58,246 bases of DNA from Mariniphaga sp. (GTDB lineage: Bacteria > Bacteroidota > Bacteroidia > Bacteroidales > Prolixibacteraceae): assembly GCA_024636975.1 (NCBI GenBank), contig JAGXGA010000052.1, positions 1 to 58,246 on the forward strand. Direction: 5' to 3'. Positions 33,155-43,120 of this stretch are shown in pieces. Position 1 is the first letter of the stretch. Each line of letters begins with the position of its first letter. Below the pieces are notes generated by a model. It was not told where the DNA came from. It made no database searches and worked only from the letters and a program-made list of their open reading frames with translations. A program made the translations under genes and the position numbers.

Positions 33155-34220
33155 TTGCCTGTTTAGAAGATTTTAAAGAACGATGTTTATTAGTATTCAA
33201 TGCTTCTATAAAATCTTGTATCATAAATTTTTGAAGATTAACTTCGCCTGCACACCATTTTAAATTAGTATCCCAGTATCCAGGAGCGTCATCACAACAC
33301 TCAATAGCGAAACAATAACTCATTTCAATAATTTTGGGATCATTATTATCTATGACGAAATCGAAAGCCAGTGATTGAGTCCCTAATTTTTTAGCCACAT
33401 CAAAGGCTATCGCAATCATTTTTTTATTAATCAATAGGGGATTATAGGTAAAAATTCCACTTCCTGAGGCCCGAAAATCACCCGTACGGCAGTAACGTCT
33501 TGCTCCGAAACAGCGTTCACCAATTACTACGATCCGGGTATCGAATGTGTTTTTTGGTATGAAATCCTGAAAATACACATAGCCCTTTTGTTTTAAATAG
33601 AATTTATCATTTTGTTTTGGTATAAAAAATCTTCCAATTCCGCGTACTAAATTTTCAATTCCTGCGATGTTCCTGTCACGCCTCAAAACCCAAAATCTTT
33701 CCTTTAGCTGTTCCAACCTGTTTTTGTGAGGATATCCTTTAATGAAAGCTTTTCGGATGAATTTTCTTGCTTGTTTTTTATCCTGGGCAAGTTTAACATT
33801 AGAAGAACCTGCACCCCCCCGTAGTTTAAAAACTTTAGGAAAAGTTGCAGTATTTAACCATTTAAGTGCTTCTTTTTTATTATAAAAAATATATGTTTTA
33901 ACCAGCGGAGCTCCTATTGCTTCCAACAGGTATTTTTGGCCAACTTTATCGTCGTAATGCCAGGATGTATTTTGGTCAGGAAAAACTTTTATTCCTTTAA
34001 GTGTTAATGAATATGTTAATTGCCGTGCAAAAATATAAGATTTGTAGTCTGTTAAATCCCAATGCCACATTAATCCCAAACAACCCTCAAGCTGTTTTAT
34101 AATATCAGTTTTATTGCAGTCAACCAACTTATAGCTGAAATTGTTTTCCTGGCAATATTCAATCCAGCGATCGCTAAAGCTGCCAGGTCTGTGATGAATC
34201 GCAATTAATTTTTTGGACAT
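33144..34220 (-). CDS. ATP-grasp family protein A
   Basis: A 358-residue protein collinear with its neighbour at 34281. The start at 34220 (MSKKLIAIHHRPGSFSD) is chosen by alignment with that paralogue. Conserved blocks include GLMWHWDLTDYKS, SWHYDDKVGQKYLLEAIGAP (ATP-grasp subdomain start), FPKVFKLRGGAGSSNV (Lys and Gly-rich nucleotide loop), FQDFIPKN, RYCRTGDFRASGSG and a C-terminal IIEMSYCF carrying the metal-binding acidic and polar pair. The fold is that of RimK-type carboxylate-amine ligases; the substrate is not recognised. In a polysaccharide locus it could attach an amino acid or a similar group to a uronic acid or amino sugar (inference). Confidence 0.72.
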   Translation of the reverse strand: MSKKLIAIHHRPGSFSDRWIEYCQENNFSYKLVDCNKTDIIKQLEGCLGLMWHWDLTDYKSYIFARQLTYSLTLKGIKVFPDQNTSWHYDDKVGQKYLLEAIGAPLVKTYIFYNKKEALKWLNTATFPKVFKLRGGAGSSNVKLAQDKKQARKFIRKAFIKGYPHKNRLEQLKERFWVLRRDRNIAGIENLVRGIGRFFIPKQNDKFYLKQKGYVYFQDFIPKNTFDTRIVVIGERCFGARRYCRTGDFRASGSGIFTYNPLLINKKMIAIAFDVAKKLGTQSLAFDFVIDNNDPKIIEMSYCFAIECCDDAPGYWDTNLKWCAGEVNLQKFMIQDFIEALNTNKHRSLKSSKQAIDE

Positions 34221-34280
34221 ACTGAATAGATTGAAAAAAATGGTGGCAATCAATTTTGATTTAGTCTGCTACAAGTTTTA

Positions 34281-35321
34281 TTATTCTGTTTCTGGAGTAA
34301 TTTTATTAATTGAGTTAATGAAATCTTCAGCCATGAACTTTTGTGGGACAACATTGCCAGGATGCCAAACCAGGTCAGTATCCCAGTACCCGGGAAATAT
34401 TTCTGAGATAAATGCATAGCTCATTTCAATAAGCTTATAACCATCCTTATCTTTTATAAAATCCAGGGCTACTGATTGCGTTTTTAATTTCTTTGCAGTT
34501 TGAAATGCAATTTTAACAGCTTCGATATTTATTAATTCATAGTTGTATTCTACCAATCCGCTGCCTGAAGCTCTAAAATCATTATCCCTGCAATAACGGA
34601 TCATGCCGCAACAACGTTTGCCAACTATTACCAACCGGATATCAGAATCGTTTTCGGGGACGAATTCCTGAAAGTATATGTAACCTATTTGTTTTGATAT
34701 GAATTTTTCTTTTTGCTTACGTAAAATTAATCGGGCAAAGCCAGTTATGGTTTTTTTTACTGCCTGCAAGTTTTTATCTCTTTTCAGCATCCATAACCTT
34801 TCCTTAAGCCGGCTGACCGGGCTGGTAATTAAAAATCCTGTGGTAAAAGCCTTATTTATAAGCTGTTTTGCTTCATTTTTGTTTTTAATCAGTTTAACGT
34901 TGCTTGAACCTGCTCCTCCACGTAATTTAAAAACTTTGGGAAAAGAAGTTGTTTCAGCCCAATTATTGGCATCAGATCTCGAGTAAAATACAAATGTTTT
35001 TATAAATGGAACTTTAATTGCTTCCAGGAGGTACTTTTGTCCAACTTTATCGTCGTAATGCCATGAAGTATTAAAATCAGGAAATACTTTAATTCCTTTT
35101 TTTTCAAGCGAAATTGTTAATTGTTTGGCAAATAAAGCAGATCGGTAGTCGTTTAAATCCCAATGCCACATCAATCCGTCGCAATCAGAAAGCTGGCCTA
35201 TAATGTCAGTGCTGTAACAACTAACCAATTTATAAGGTATATTGTGTTCGTGGAAATACTCAATCCATCTATCGCTAAAACTGCCGGGTCTGTTATGTAT
35301 TGCAATTTTTATATTATTCAT
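34281..35321 (-). CDS. ATP-grasp family protein B
   Basis: A 346-residue paralogue of the next gene in the operon, sharing the opening IAIHNRPGSFSDRWIEY, the block SWHYDDKVGQKYLLEAI, LRGGAGSSNVKL, RYCRDNDFRASGSG and IEMSYAF. The middle part (~170-220, ARLILRKQKEKF region) and the end differ most: copy A has a cysteine-containing CFAIECCDDAPGYW where copy B has AFISEIFPGYW. The family function is unknown beyond ATP-dependent ligation by fold. The two copies are 60 bases apart and may act as a heteromer or on two different groups. Confidence 0.72.
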   Translation of the reverse strand: MNNIKIAIHNRPGSFSDRWIEYFHEHNIPYKLVSCYSTDIIGQLSDCDGLMWHWDLNDYRSALFAKQLTISLEKKGIKVFPDFNTSWHYDDKVGQKYLLEAIKVPFIKTFVFYSRSDANNWAETTSFPKVFKLRGGAGSSNVKLIKNKNEAKQLINKAFTTGFLITSPVSRLKERLWMLKRDKNLQAVKKTITGFARLILRKQKEKFISKQIGYIYFQEFVPENDSDIRLVIVGKRCCGMIRYCRDNDFRASGSGLVEYNYELINIEAVKIAFQTAKKLKTQSVALDFIKDKDGYKLIEMSYAFISEIFPGYWDTDLVWHPGNVVPQKFMAEDFINSINKITPETE

Positions 35322-35375
35322 TAAATTCTTTAATTAATTAAATCATTGATTAAACCATCAATTATAAATTAATAA

Positions 35376-36509
35376 TCAACTTTTGAGTTTGTTTTGAATT
35401 AAAGTGGTTATCGTATCCCTGTGGGCTTCACAACGTATTTGATTAAGAATTATGGCCAGATTTCTTTTTTTGAGAAGGAAGCGATTAAAGCCAAGCAGGT
35501 TAAATACTTTAGGAAACTTCCAAGGCAAAACAGCCAGAGGTGAAAACATATTAATTGTCTGACTTTTGCTTTCAACAAATAAATTCCATTGGTTTAAAAG
35601 CTTATTTTCATCACTTATAATCTGCGAATAATTTTCAATTTCACCAATGATTTTATTTTTATCTTCTCCTTGTTGTAATGAAAGGTGAAAATTATTGTTT
35701 GACTGGATAACAGGGTGCAATTCGAACTCTGCAGGTTTATTCTTTTCCAGCTTTAATTGTACTACCAGTCCTTTATTCCAGCCAGGATAAGGTGTGTTTT
35801 TTGTAAACAACATGTTTCCAAGGCTATAGAATATAGGTACATTATTGTGTACTTCATACCCACTTATGCAATGTGGGTGATGACCAATAACAGCATCAGC
35901 TCCATTTTCAGCAAAGAACCGATTCTCTTTTACCATCCTTGGACTTGGCAAATTGTATATTTCATGCCCTCCATGGTTTATTACTAAAACAAAATCGGCT
36001 GATTCACGGGCTCTTTTTATTTGTTTTAGGTTATTGATGATGTCTAAGGGATTTGCACCACCTCTGTTACTGGTTGCTATTGACCACTCATTCTCACAAA
36101 AATTAACAATGGCTATTTTATACCCATTTACCTGCATGACTGCAGGTTTTGATGCTTCCGTTAAATCTTCCCCTGCCCCTGCAGTTTTTATGTTTTCTTT
36201 CCTGCAACTGTTTAGTGTTGTTGCCAATCCTTTTTCTCCAAAATCGAGAATATGATTATTTGCTAGAGTTACAACTTTTACATTCAGCTTTTTAAGGTGA
36301 GAAATTATATTAATATCAGTTGCAAGATGAGGACCGGTTTTAAGAATTTTGCTGTTATTGTTGTTGAAATCTATTACGGGACATTCAAGGTTTACAATAT
36401 TTAGGTCTGAACTCCTGAATAAAGCTTCTACCTCATCTGTAATCAGGTTATCTGAAGTATGAGGAGGTATAATACAAAAATCACCGCCAATAGTAACATT
36501 AATTGCCAT
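35376..36509 (-). CDS. CapA-family (PgsA/metallophosphatase-like) protein
   Basis: A 377-residue member of the CapA family of calcineurin-like enzymes, known from poly-gamma-glutamate capsule loci. Visible: VTIGGDFCIIPP at the start, IVNLECPV near 38-45, VTLANNHILDFGEKGL near 79-94 (metal-binding Asn-His), FVLVINHGGHEIYNLPSPRM near 176-195, and GADAVIGHHPHCISGYEV near 206-223 (His ligands), then VPIFYSLGNMLF. All blocks are present. No signal peptide or membrane helix is seen, unlike many CapA proteins. Next to ATP-grasp ligases it hints at a peptide- or amino-acid-modified polymer, but this is inference. It overlaps the next upstream gene by 11 bases. Confidence 0.85.
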   Translation of the reverse strand: MAINVTIGGDFCIIPPHTSDNLITDEVEALFRSSDLNIVNLECPVIDFNNNNSKILKTGPHLATDINIISHLKKLNVKVVTLANNHILDFGEKGLATTLNSCRKENIKTAGAGEDLTEASKPAVMQVNGYKIAIVNFCENEWSIATSNRGGANPLDIINNLKQIKRARESADFVLVINHGGHEIYNLPSPRMVKENRFFAENGADAVIGHHPHCISGYEVHNNVPIFYSLGNMLFTKNTPYPGWNKGLVVQLKLEKNKPAEFELHPVIQSNNNFHLSLQQGEDKNKIIGEIENYSQIISDENKLLNQWNLFVESKSQTINMFSPLAVLPWKFPKVFNLLGFNRFLLKKRNLAIILNQIRCEAHRDTITTLIQNKLKS

Positions 36510-37671
36510 CGTTTTTATTGGTTTTTAGAATAAAATTCGACATTTCATTTGCTTGTTTTCTGTAGTCAAACGCCTGTTTTGCTATTTCTCTTCCGGCAAA
36601 TCCTATTTTTTTAGCTCTCGGATAATCCGAAAGAGCTTCTTTCATTTTTAAATAAAATGAATCAACAGAATTTGGTACTGCCAAAAAACCGGATTCTCCA
36701 TCTTTGATGAAATGGGATATTTCACCTACTTGCGTAACAACAACAGGAACACCTGTCGAAAGATACTCACCGATTTTGATGGGGAAGTTTCCGGAATTCT
36801 GCTCGTTATCTGGTTTGGATAATACAAGTAACCTGGCATTTCCTAAAAGTTGAGGCATTTTTTGGCGATCGACAAACCCGGCAAATACTATTTGTTCCTG
36901 CATATTTAGCTTTTCAATTAAGCCTAAAATATCGGCAATTTTATCCTTTGAATTATTACCTACAAGCACTAGCTTATGATCGGGATAATTTGCCGCCAGT
37001 TTTGAAAATGCCTGTATTAAAATTTGGATACCGTCTTTGTCGCCTGTCATGGTCCCGCAATATCCAACATAAGGGAAATCGTATACTGAATCATTTGTTG
37101 AATTAAAAAATTCAGTGTCAACTACTGTAGTAATTTTTTTAATGTTTTTATTATAAGGTAAAAAGAAATCTTTGAGTTTGTCACTAATCACAAACACTCC
37201 ATCAAAACGAGGAATCAAAAATTTCATATAGTATTTATAGTGCAGGTATTTCAGCAATGAATCTTTAGCCCCAAAAACATAAGGTAATTCAGTTCTTTCA
37301 TGAAAAACTTTTATGTTTTCATTCCTGCCAACTTTGAAAACCTTTTTTATAATGCTTGGTTGCACTGAGAATACCACAATACCATCAATATGTACACTGC
37401 TGTTTAATTCATTGATTTTTAATTCGAGTTTGGATAAGGCACTGTAAAAATTGTACCGTTTAAGGAATTTATTGTCTTCATGATGGTTGTCAAGAATTTT
37501 GAACAGAATGCCTTTGTATTCTTTCTCATTCTCTCTCCATTTCTGTGGATTAAGCAAGAAGAAAAATACTTTATGCCCGTTTTCAACCATACCCTGTGCT
37601 ATAGTTGTATGACGTATTGCTGCAGCATGATGATCGGGATAATTCCCATTAGATATAAATATGAAGTTCAT
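36499..37671 (-). CDS. Glycosyltransferase family 4 (GT-B)
   Basis: A 390-residue GT4-type protein. The N-terminus ISNGNYPDHHAAAIRH is like the GT4 subgroup acting in capsule loci; the C-terminal donor domain has FPYVGYCGTMTGDKDGIQILI near 199-219, LVLVGNNSKDK, and LVLSKPDNEQNSGNFPIKIGEYLSTGVPVVVT near 283-314, where the usual EGxxxxxxE is altered to SGNFPIKIGEYL, a known variant. Function: adds one sugar of the repeat unit. It lies between the polymerase and CapA genes. Confidence 0.88.
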   Translation of the reverse strand: MNFIFISNGNYPDHHAAAIRHTTIAQGMVENGHKVFFFLLNPQKWRENEKEYKGILFKILDNHHEDNKFLKRYNFYSALSKLELKINELNSSVHIDGIVVFSVQPSIIKKVFKVGRNENIKVFHERTELPYVFGAKDSLLKYLHYKYYMKFLIPRFDGVFVISDKLKDFFLPYNKNIKKITTVVDTEFFNSTNDSVYDFPYVGYCGTMTGDKDGIQILIQAFSKLAANYPDHKLVLVGNNSKDKIADILGLIEKLNMQEQIVFAGFVDRQKMPQLLGNARLLVLSKPDNEQNSGNFPIKIGEYLSTGVPVVVTQVGEISHFIKDGESGFLAVPNSVDSFYLKMKEALSDYPRAKKIGFAGREIAKQAFDYRKQANEMSNFILKTNKNDGN

Positions 37672-37693
37672 TGTTGTTTGAAATTCTAATTTT

Positions 37694-39025
37694 TTAGATC
37701 GTTTTACTTTGTTTTAAAAAATAGTGATTCAGATAATGTCTTACAATTTCTGTTTTATAAAAACTTGAAATGTAGAACAACCAAATGCACATATAAAGAC
37801 TCGTAAAAATGTTGTAACTGACAGATACCATTACAATAAACAAGAAAGGAAATATTGCTCCCCTGACATTAAAAACTCTAACCAGTTTTTTGGATGACAT
37901 CCATAAGCTAAAAACAAAAAATAGAATTCCTACGACTCCATATTGAGCCATTATTTTCCCAATTCCTGAAATAGTGGAAATATCTGCTCCAAGTTGATTT
38001 GTCCATGTTGCTTCCTGCATTCCGCCGTAGCCAATTACCGGATGGTTTAGAAAATCGATAAAATCAATCTGCAAAGATTCGAAACGCTGAGGGATATACT
38101 GATTGTTATGTTTTAGTGAGCGATAAATAAGTTCTTCAGTATTATATTTGGTAGTTTCAGCAATTTTATCTGCCATAAATGGTAGTGTGAATAAATACAG
38201 TCCAAATAAAAGGGCTATTGGAAATAACACCATTGCATTTTTAAAGCTCTGATTATAGATATAGAAAATAATTAACAATATAAATATTGAATAACCGGTA
38301 GTTGAAAAAGTTGTTGCCAATGCAATAACAAAAACTATAAAATGGATATTTTTTGTTAACTGAAATTTGGTCCTAAGCATGTTGAATAATATTGCAATAT
38401 TTAAGTAGACAGAAAAAGCACCTGGTTCCCATGCAAAACCTGAATTTCTGAAGATCTGCACGGATCCGAAATTTGCTATATGGTCCGTTACAATATCATA
38501 GTTGCTTATAGTAAATACAATGGCATTCATGCGAATGCTTCCTTTCTCTTCTCCCTGGGTCGAGAATTCTATTTTTTCGAGAAAACTAACAAATGCATCA
38601 GGCACAGTATTATGCAATATCCAAAACAGGATAGCTATTACGCTTAAATAAAAGAGTATGTTTTCGAAAATTGAAAAAAACCGGGTTCGCAGGCTGGAAA
38701 TTAAAACATAGGCAATTGTAAATTTGAGAATGTTTATACCAATGAAACGGGGATGGACTTCTCCAAATTTTATTGTGGATGCCACAGAATAAAGGAGGTA
38801 TCCTATCATTAGCAAAAGGAACTTGTGGTTAAACCGGACTCCTTTAATTAAACCCAGGGTGGCTATGGTAACTACCGGTAGCATTAATCCAATTATATTA
38901 TCCCAGTTTTCAAACGATTTTACAAATAAACTGGCATTACCTGCATAAAAAATTATGATGAATACGGCAAAGTATTCCAGGAGGGTTATGCTTTTTTTAT
39001 TTGAAAGAATTTGATTGTTTTCCAT
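37694..39025 (-). CDS. Wzy-like O-antigen/polysaccharide polymerase
   Basis: A 443-residue integral membrane protein with about eleven hydrophobic segments and a large hydrophilic loop (KYNTEELIYRSLKHNNQYIPQRFESLQIDFIDFLNHPVIGYG near 295-340) before the last helices, the typical O-antigen polymerase/ligase layout. The loop end HPVIGYGG resembles the Wzy_C/O-antigen ligase motif. With the flippase, Wzc and Wza in the same operon, a Wzy polymerase is the most likely role. Sequence conservation in this family is low, so the assignment rests on topology and position. Confidence 0.82.
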   Translation of the reverse strand: MENNQILSNKKSITLLEYFAVFIIIFYAGNASLFVKSFENWDNIIGLMLPVVTIATLGLIKGVRFNHKFLLLMIGYLLYSVASTIKFGEVHPRFIGINILKFTIAYVLISSLRTRFFSIFENILFYLSVIAILFWILHNTVPDAFVSFLEKIEFSTQGEEKGSIRMNAIVFTISNYDIVTDHIANFGSVQIFRNSGFAWEPGAFSVYLNIAILFNMLRTKFQLTKNIHFIVFVIALATTFSTTGYSIFILLIIFYIYNQSFKNAMVLFPIALLFGLYLFTLPFMADKIAETTKYNTEELIYRSLKHNNQYIPQRFESLQIDFIDFLNHPVIGYGGMQEATWTNQLGADISTISGIGKIMAQYGVVGILFFVFSLWMSSKKLVRVFNVRGAIFPFLFIVMVSVSYNIFTSLYMCIWLFYISSFYKTEIVRHYLNHYFLKQSKTI

Positions 39026-39077
39026 ATTTGATTATGAGCAGGTTAAGCTCAGAAAAATGAACAGTAATTTTCAGGTA

Positions 39078-40550
39078 TTAATTTTCTCCCTTTCTCTTAA
39101 GATTGGCAGTGTGGATAAAATTCTTTGCCATAATAATTCCTTCAGATAATTCTTTAACACGTAAAATCCTGAGCAATAACAGGTATACAGAAGAACTAAT
39201 AAATATGCTGACAGCCAGGTATAATAAATCATTTTCTATATACATGACAATTGGAATACTCGACAACAGCATTAATGTTGAAGCAAGAAGAAATGGCAGT
39301 ATTTGTTTAACCTGGTACGCCAAAGAAATATCAATTACCTTTTTTAAATAAATACTTTCGATAAAATAGGATATTATTGTAGCACCCATATGGCCATAAA
39401 TCATAGCCATGATGCCAAAACGGTAAGTAAGCAGAATGGATAGGATTATAAATACTTTATCCAGGATCTGTAATTGGAGGTAATAATCACTACGGCCTTT
39501 TACTGTGATTATTTGATTATTTATTGTATAAATCACGTAAATCCAACCATACAATACCATTACTTTTAAATAAGGAACAACCGGCAACCACTTCTCGCCT
39601 ATTACGATTTGTATTAAAGGTCTTGATGTAATAAATATCAGTGCCATCAATGGTAATACCACTGCCAGAAGTAACCTGATTACTTTTGTATATCCCATAA
39701 TTAATTTTTCATTATCATCTTGTATAGTCGAAAAAACCGGAAAGGTAACTTTCTGTATAATAACAGTAATTGTGCTAACAGGCATATCTTTAAATGTTGC
39801 GGCTCTGGTATAATAGCCCAGGCTTTGGGCACTAAAGAACCTTCCGATTATAAGATAATAGATGTTATGAAAAAAAGATTGCATTAAACCTGCCACTAAA
39901 ATTTTAGACCCAAACATGAACAGGGTTTTTAATGAATTCTTACTAAAAGCTATCAAGGGTCTCCACTTGCTAATGATCCAGAACATAATAGCTGCTGCAA
40001 AGCTCCGGATTATTGTATTTGCAACCAAGGCCCATACACCAAACCCCATATAAGCCAATGTAATGCTTATTGCTCCTGAAATAAATACACTTGTAACGCC
40101 AATTATTGACGGTGATTTAAAATCAAGTTGTTTTTCCAAATGGACCTGGTGAATGCGCCCCGTTGCATCAATTACAAATGCAAGACAGATAACCTTTATT
40201 AATGGTATAAGTTCAGGTTGGTTGTAGAATTTTGCAATTAATGGGGCAGCAAGAAAAATGATCAGGTAAATCGCAGTACTGGCAAGCAGATTAAAATAAA
40301 ATACTGTTGAAAAATCGGTATCGTCAGCATCTTTTTTTTGAATTAATGCCTGACCAAAACCACTGTTTGTTAACGACTGGCCAATAACAATGAAAATTGT
40401 GATCATGCCAATCAGCCCAAAGTCTTCTGGTGTTAAAAGCCGGGTGAGAATTATTCCGATTACAAATTGGCCGCCATACTTTCCAACATTATCTAAAAAG
40501 GACCATTTAAATCCTGTAATTGTTTTCTCCCTAAGGTTTTTCTCCTTCAT
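39078..40550 (-). CDS. Wzx-like flippase (MOP superfamily)
   Basis: A 490-residue membrane protein with about 14 hydrophobic segments. The start GFKWSFLDNVGKYGGQFVIGIILTRLLTPEDFGLIGM matches TuaB/WzxC-type polysaccharide transporters (the LARLLTPEDFG motif is diagnostic). It flips the lipid-linked repeat unit across the inner membrane to the polymerase. It is near full length and shows no disruption. It lies directly upstream (in transcription order) of the polymerase gene. Confidence 0.92.
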   Translation of the reverse strand: MKEKNLREKTITGFKWSFLDNVGKYGGQFVIGIILTRLLTPEDFGLIGMITIFIVIGQSLTNSGFGQALIQKKDADDTDFSTVFYFNLLASTAIYLIIFLAAPLIAKFYNQPELIPLIKVICLAFVIDATGRIHQVHLEKQLDFKSPSIIGVTSVFISGAISITLAYMGFGVWALVANTIIRSFAAAIMFWIISKWRPLIAFSKNSLKTLFMFGSKILVAGLMQSFFHNIYYLIIGRFFSAQSLGYYTRAATFKDMPVSTITVIIQKVTFPVFSTIQDDNEKLIMGYTKVIRLLLAVVLPLMALIFITSRPLIQIVIGEKWLPVVPYLKVMVLYGWIYVIYTINNQIITVKGRSDYYLQLQILDKVFIILSILLTYRFGIMAMIYGHMGATIISYFIESIYLKKVIDISLAYQVKQILPFLLASTLMLLSSIPIVMYIENDLLYLAVSIFISSSVYLLLLRILRVKELSEGIIMAKNFIHTANLKRKGEN

Positions 40551-40699
40551 TTAATTTAAAAGTACTAATTCAGCCAATTTGTGTAAAAAAATCCTGGTTA
40601 TTTGGGTATTATTTATGATTTCATTTTTTAATTTCAAAGGAATAAAATATTCCTTTTCAAAGTTATTCCTTTTCTTTAAAAGATTATTATTTATAATAA

Positions 40700-41845
40700 T
40701 TAAGAAGCTGCTGCTGTTGAAATGTTAATCTTTTTATGAATTTTTTCCCCCTCTGAGAAATTATATTTGTTAATATGCTTGATCACATTATCTGAAAATA
40801 CATTGTAATTGTATTTCTTTTCGCACAGGTAACGACCGCGTTCTCCCATTTCTCTTGCTTCATCAGGATTATCTATTATATAATTTACCCTATCCTTCCA
40901 TCCCTGAACATCATAATAATCAACATAAAAACCTATTTTTTCCTTTTCAAGGTCAAAAGGATACATATCATTAACTGTAGAGATTATGGGTTTCGCCATT
41001 GCAAGTGCTTCCATTATTACTGTAATGCCAACAGGCCACAGGTGTCCCGTTTTTTGCAAAGAAATTGCAACTGCAAGTGAATTATAATATTCTTTTCGGA
41101 TTAACCCTACAGAATGAAGGCCTGGTTTAACTGAATTATCGATAAGGATATTAGGTGTAATATTTTCCTTTAAGCCTTCATCTCTTTTTGTTGTGACTTT
41201 AAGGTTGAAGTCAATATCGTTAAACGCTTTTATAAGCGTATTAAAATCTCTTCCGGTTCCTCCAGTAGAGTATATAAAATCGAGTGTTGGAGGTTGGGTT
41301 TGTTTTTTAATATAATTTGAAAAGAAATCTAAATCAGCACCCCATTCAGCAAATGTATCATATTTGCTTAGAGGGCCGTACTCCTTGTTTTTTTGATAAA
41401 TGCTTTCATTGAAGAAGAGAAGGGAATCCACACCATTTTTATAGATTATCCGGAGTGCCTTTTCCCGCAACCTTTTCAAAAAGCTGTTTTTAAAAGGTAT
41501 ATGCGTATCGAGGCCCAATGCAAATATTGGTTTTTTATATAACCCCAGTGTCTTCAATAATGCCAGAATAAAAATGTCGGCAATGAAAGGCGCATATATT
41601 AAATCATAATCTTTTGATTTTTTGAGCAGATTTATTTGTTGCTGCAGATTGAAAATCTGTAATTTAGCTCCAAATTTATTTATCCTGCTATTATTATTAT
41701 ATTTTATGCATTCGACAGGGATACCACTTTCTTTTAATTTATCGTAGCACCAGACATGATGGAGCGGATATTCTCCTTCCTTCTCAATGAAGTCCATAAT
41801 CTCGTCAAGTGAATAGAATCGTATTATTTCTGCTACTTTAGTCAT
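40700..41845 (-). CDS. Putative glycosyltransferase (GT-B, GT4-like)
   Basis: A 381-residue protein with a weaker family signal than its neighbours. The C-terminal part has LDFIYSTGGTGRDFNTLIKAF near 190-210, the substrate-domain start, and AVAISLQKTGHLWPVGITVIMEALAMAKPIISTVNDM near 254-290 with the conserved Glu of the donor site in IMEALAMAKPII, followed by VNYIIDNPDEAREMGERGRYL near 319-339, common at the end of GT4 proteins. The N-terminal domain is not typical. It stands next to the sugar-branching genes, so it may transfer the branched sugar made by them (inference). Confidence 0.75.
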   Translation of the reverse strand: MTKVAEIIRFYSLDEIMDFIEKEGEYPLHHVWCYDKLKESGIPVECIKYNNNSRINKFGAKLQIFNLQQQINLLKKSKDYDLIYAPFIADIFILALLKTLGLYKKPIFALGLDTHIPFKNSFLKRLREKALRIIYKNGVDSLLFFNESIYQKNKEYGPLSKYDTFAEWGADLDFFSNYIKKQTQPPTLDFIYSTGGTGRDFNTLIKAFNDIDFNLKVTTKRDEGLKENITPNILIDNSVKPGLHSVGLIRKEYYNSLAVAISLQKTGHLWPVGITVIMEALAMAKPIISTVNDMYPFDLEKEKIGFYVDYYDVQGWKDRVNYIIDNPDEAREMGERGRYLCEKKYNYNVFSDNVIKHINKYNFSEGEKIHKKINISTAAAS

Positions 41846-41868
41846 AATGTTTTTTGTTTAAGTTTATC

Positions 41869-43032
41869 TTACAGACTAATTAATTCTGGTTTAAGATTCA
41901 TTTCCAAAAGCATTTTTTCGATTTCCTTTTCATAAACTCCATTCATAATAATAACAGAATCAGGTTGGTAAGTTTCCAGAAATTTTGGAGGAACATACTG
42001 GATGCCTATGCCGGGAATATAGTTGCCCTGCATGTGAGGATTAATATCAACTACATGTTTAATGACGTTCATATCATTGAAATGGGTAAGAAATCCTACC
42101 GATTTTGATCCTCCGCCCCAGACAACAACTTTTTTATTGTCTTCCTTCATTTTTTGAAGTCGGTTTCTCCATTTATCCAATTCCTCATTAACTGTTACAA
42201 CAAATTGATCCACATAATTTTTTAATTCTGCAACAGACTCTTCTGCCGGATGAGGTGTTTCCGTAATCTCATCTGAAGGTTTTGCTTCAAGAAATAAATA
42301 CTGATTGTCATACTCGAGGTAGTCATCCAATACATCAAATTTGTTCCATCTAAAAAGACGAGCTAACGAACCAGGGCTGAAGTAGGAACAGTGTTCATAA
42401 AATATATCCCAGAAGGCATTTATTTTAAGTATCCTCACAATGCTTGGTACTTCAATTAAAACAATCACATCAGGGTTATTCCTGATAGCTTTTCTAATTG
42501 TTTTAACAAATGTGTGGTTATCGTAAATATGTTCCATAGTATGCCTGCAAACAATTACATCAGCGGGCAAATCTCCATGAGATTCTGAATAAAATTCCCT
42601 TATAAAACGCAAGTTTGGATTTTCTTCCAACCTTCCAGGTACATATGCAGGGTCAATACCTATACCCTGATTGTTTCCCAGTTTGCAGATAATTTGCAGA
42701 AAATCGCCTTTACCACAGCCAATTTCAATGACATTTTTATTCCGAATCCCATATTTATCGATAAACCTTTCTGTAAAATCGGTAATGAATTTCATCCAGG
42801 TTGCCGAAAAGCCCTGTTGATCTTCATATCCTTTTGTATACATATCAAGACTGGTATCGAAGGTACTATTAAATATGAAGCCGCAGTTATTACAAAAGGT
42901 AAGGGTTAAATCCTTCTTCGGAACAGCTATTGCATCTTCATACGTTTTTATCGTCACAATGCTTTGGACAGGTGCATTTTTAAGAATGAAAAATTTTTCA
43001 GTATCGGAACTTTTACAATTAGTGCATTTCAT
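41869..43032 (-). CDS. Sugar C-methyltransferase (zinc-binding, SAM-dependent)
   Basis: A 387-residue protein with the three parts of NDP-sugar C-methyltransferases: a zinc-binding N-terminal domain (C3, C6, C47, C50; CTNC and CNNC), a SAM-binding domain with VIEIGCGKGD at 101-110, and a C-terminal C-methyltransferase domain with VVWGGGSKSVGFLTHF near 295-310. Family knowledge: enzymes such as TylC3 methylate C3 of NDP-4-keto-6-deoxyhexoses before reduction, giving branched sugars. It is cytoplasmic. It sits in a nucleotide-sugar gene block with an SDR, an epimerase and a cytidylyltransferase, which supports a CDP-linked substrate. Confidence 0.87.
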   Translation of the reverse strand: MKCTNCKSSDTEKFFILKNAPVQSIVTIKTYEDAIAVPKKDLTLTFCNNCGFIFNSTFDTSLDMYTKGYEDQQGFSATWMKFITDFTERFIDKYGIRNKNVIEIGCGKGDFLQIICKLGNNQGIGIDPAYVPGRLEENPNLRFIREFYSESHGDLPADVIVCRHTMEHIYDNHTFVKTIRKAIRNNPDVIVLIEVPSIVRILKINAFWDIFYEHCSYFSPGSLARLFRWNKFDVLDDYLEYDNQYLFLEAKPSDEITETPHPAEESVAELKNYVDQFVVTVNEELDKWRNRLQKMKEDNKKVVVWGGGSKSVGFLTHFNDMNVIKHVVDINPHMQGNYIPGIGIQYVPPKFLETYQPDSVIIMNGVYEKEIEKMLLEMNLKPELISL

Positions 43033-43120
43033 ATTATTTGTTTAGTATTTATATGATTTACAATGTGAAGCTTTTTCAAAGCCTCGTTGAAAGAATCATA
43101 TAAAAATTTAGATTTTAAAA

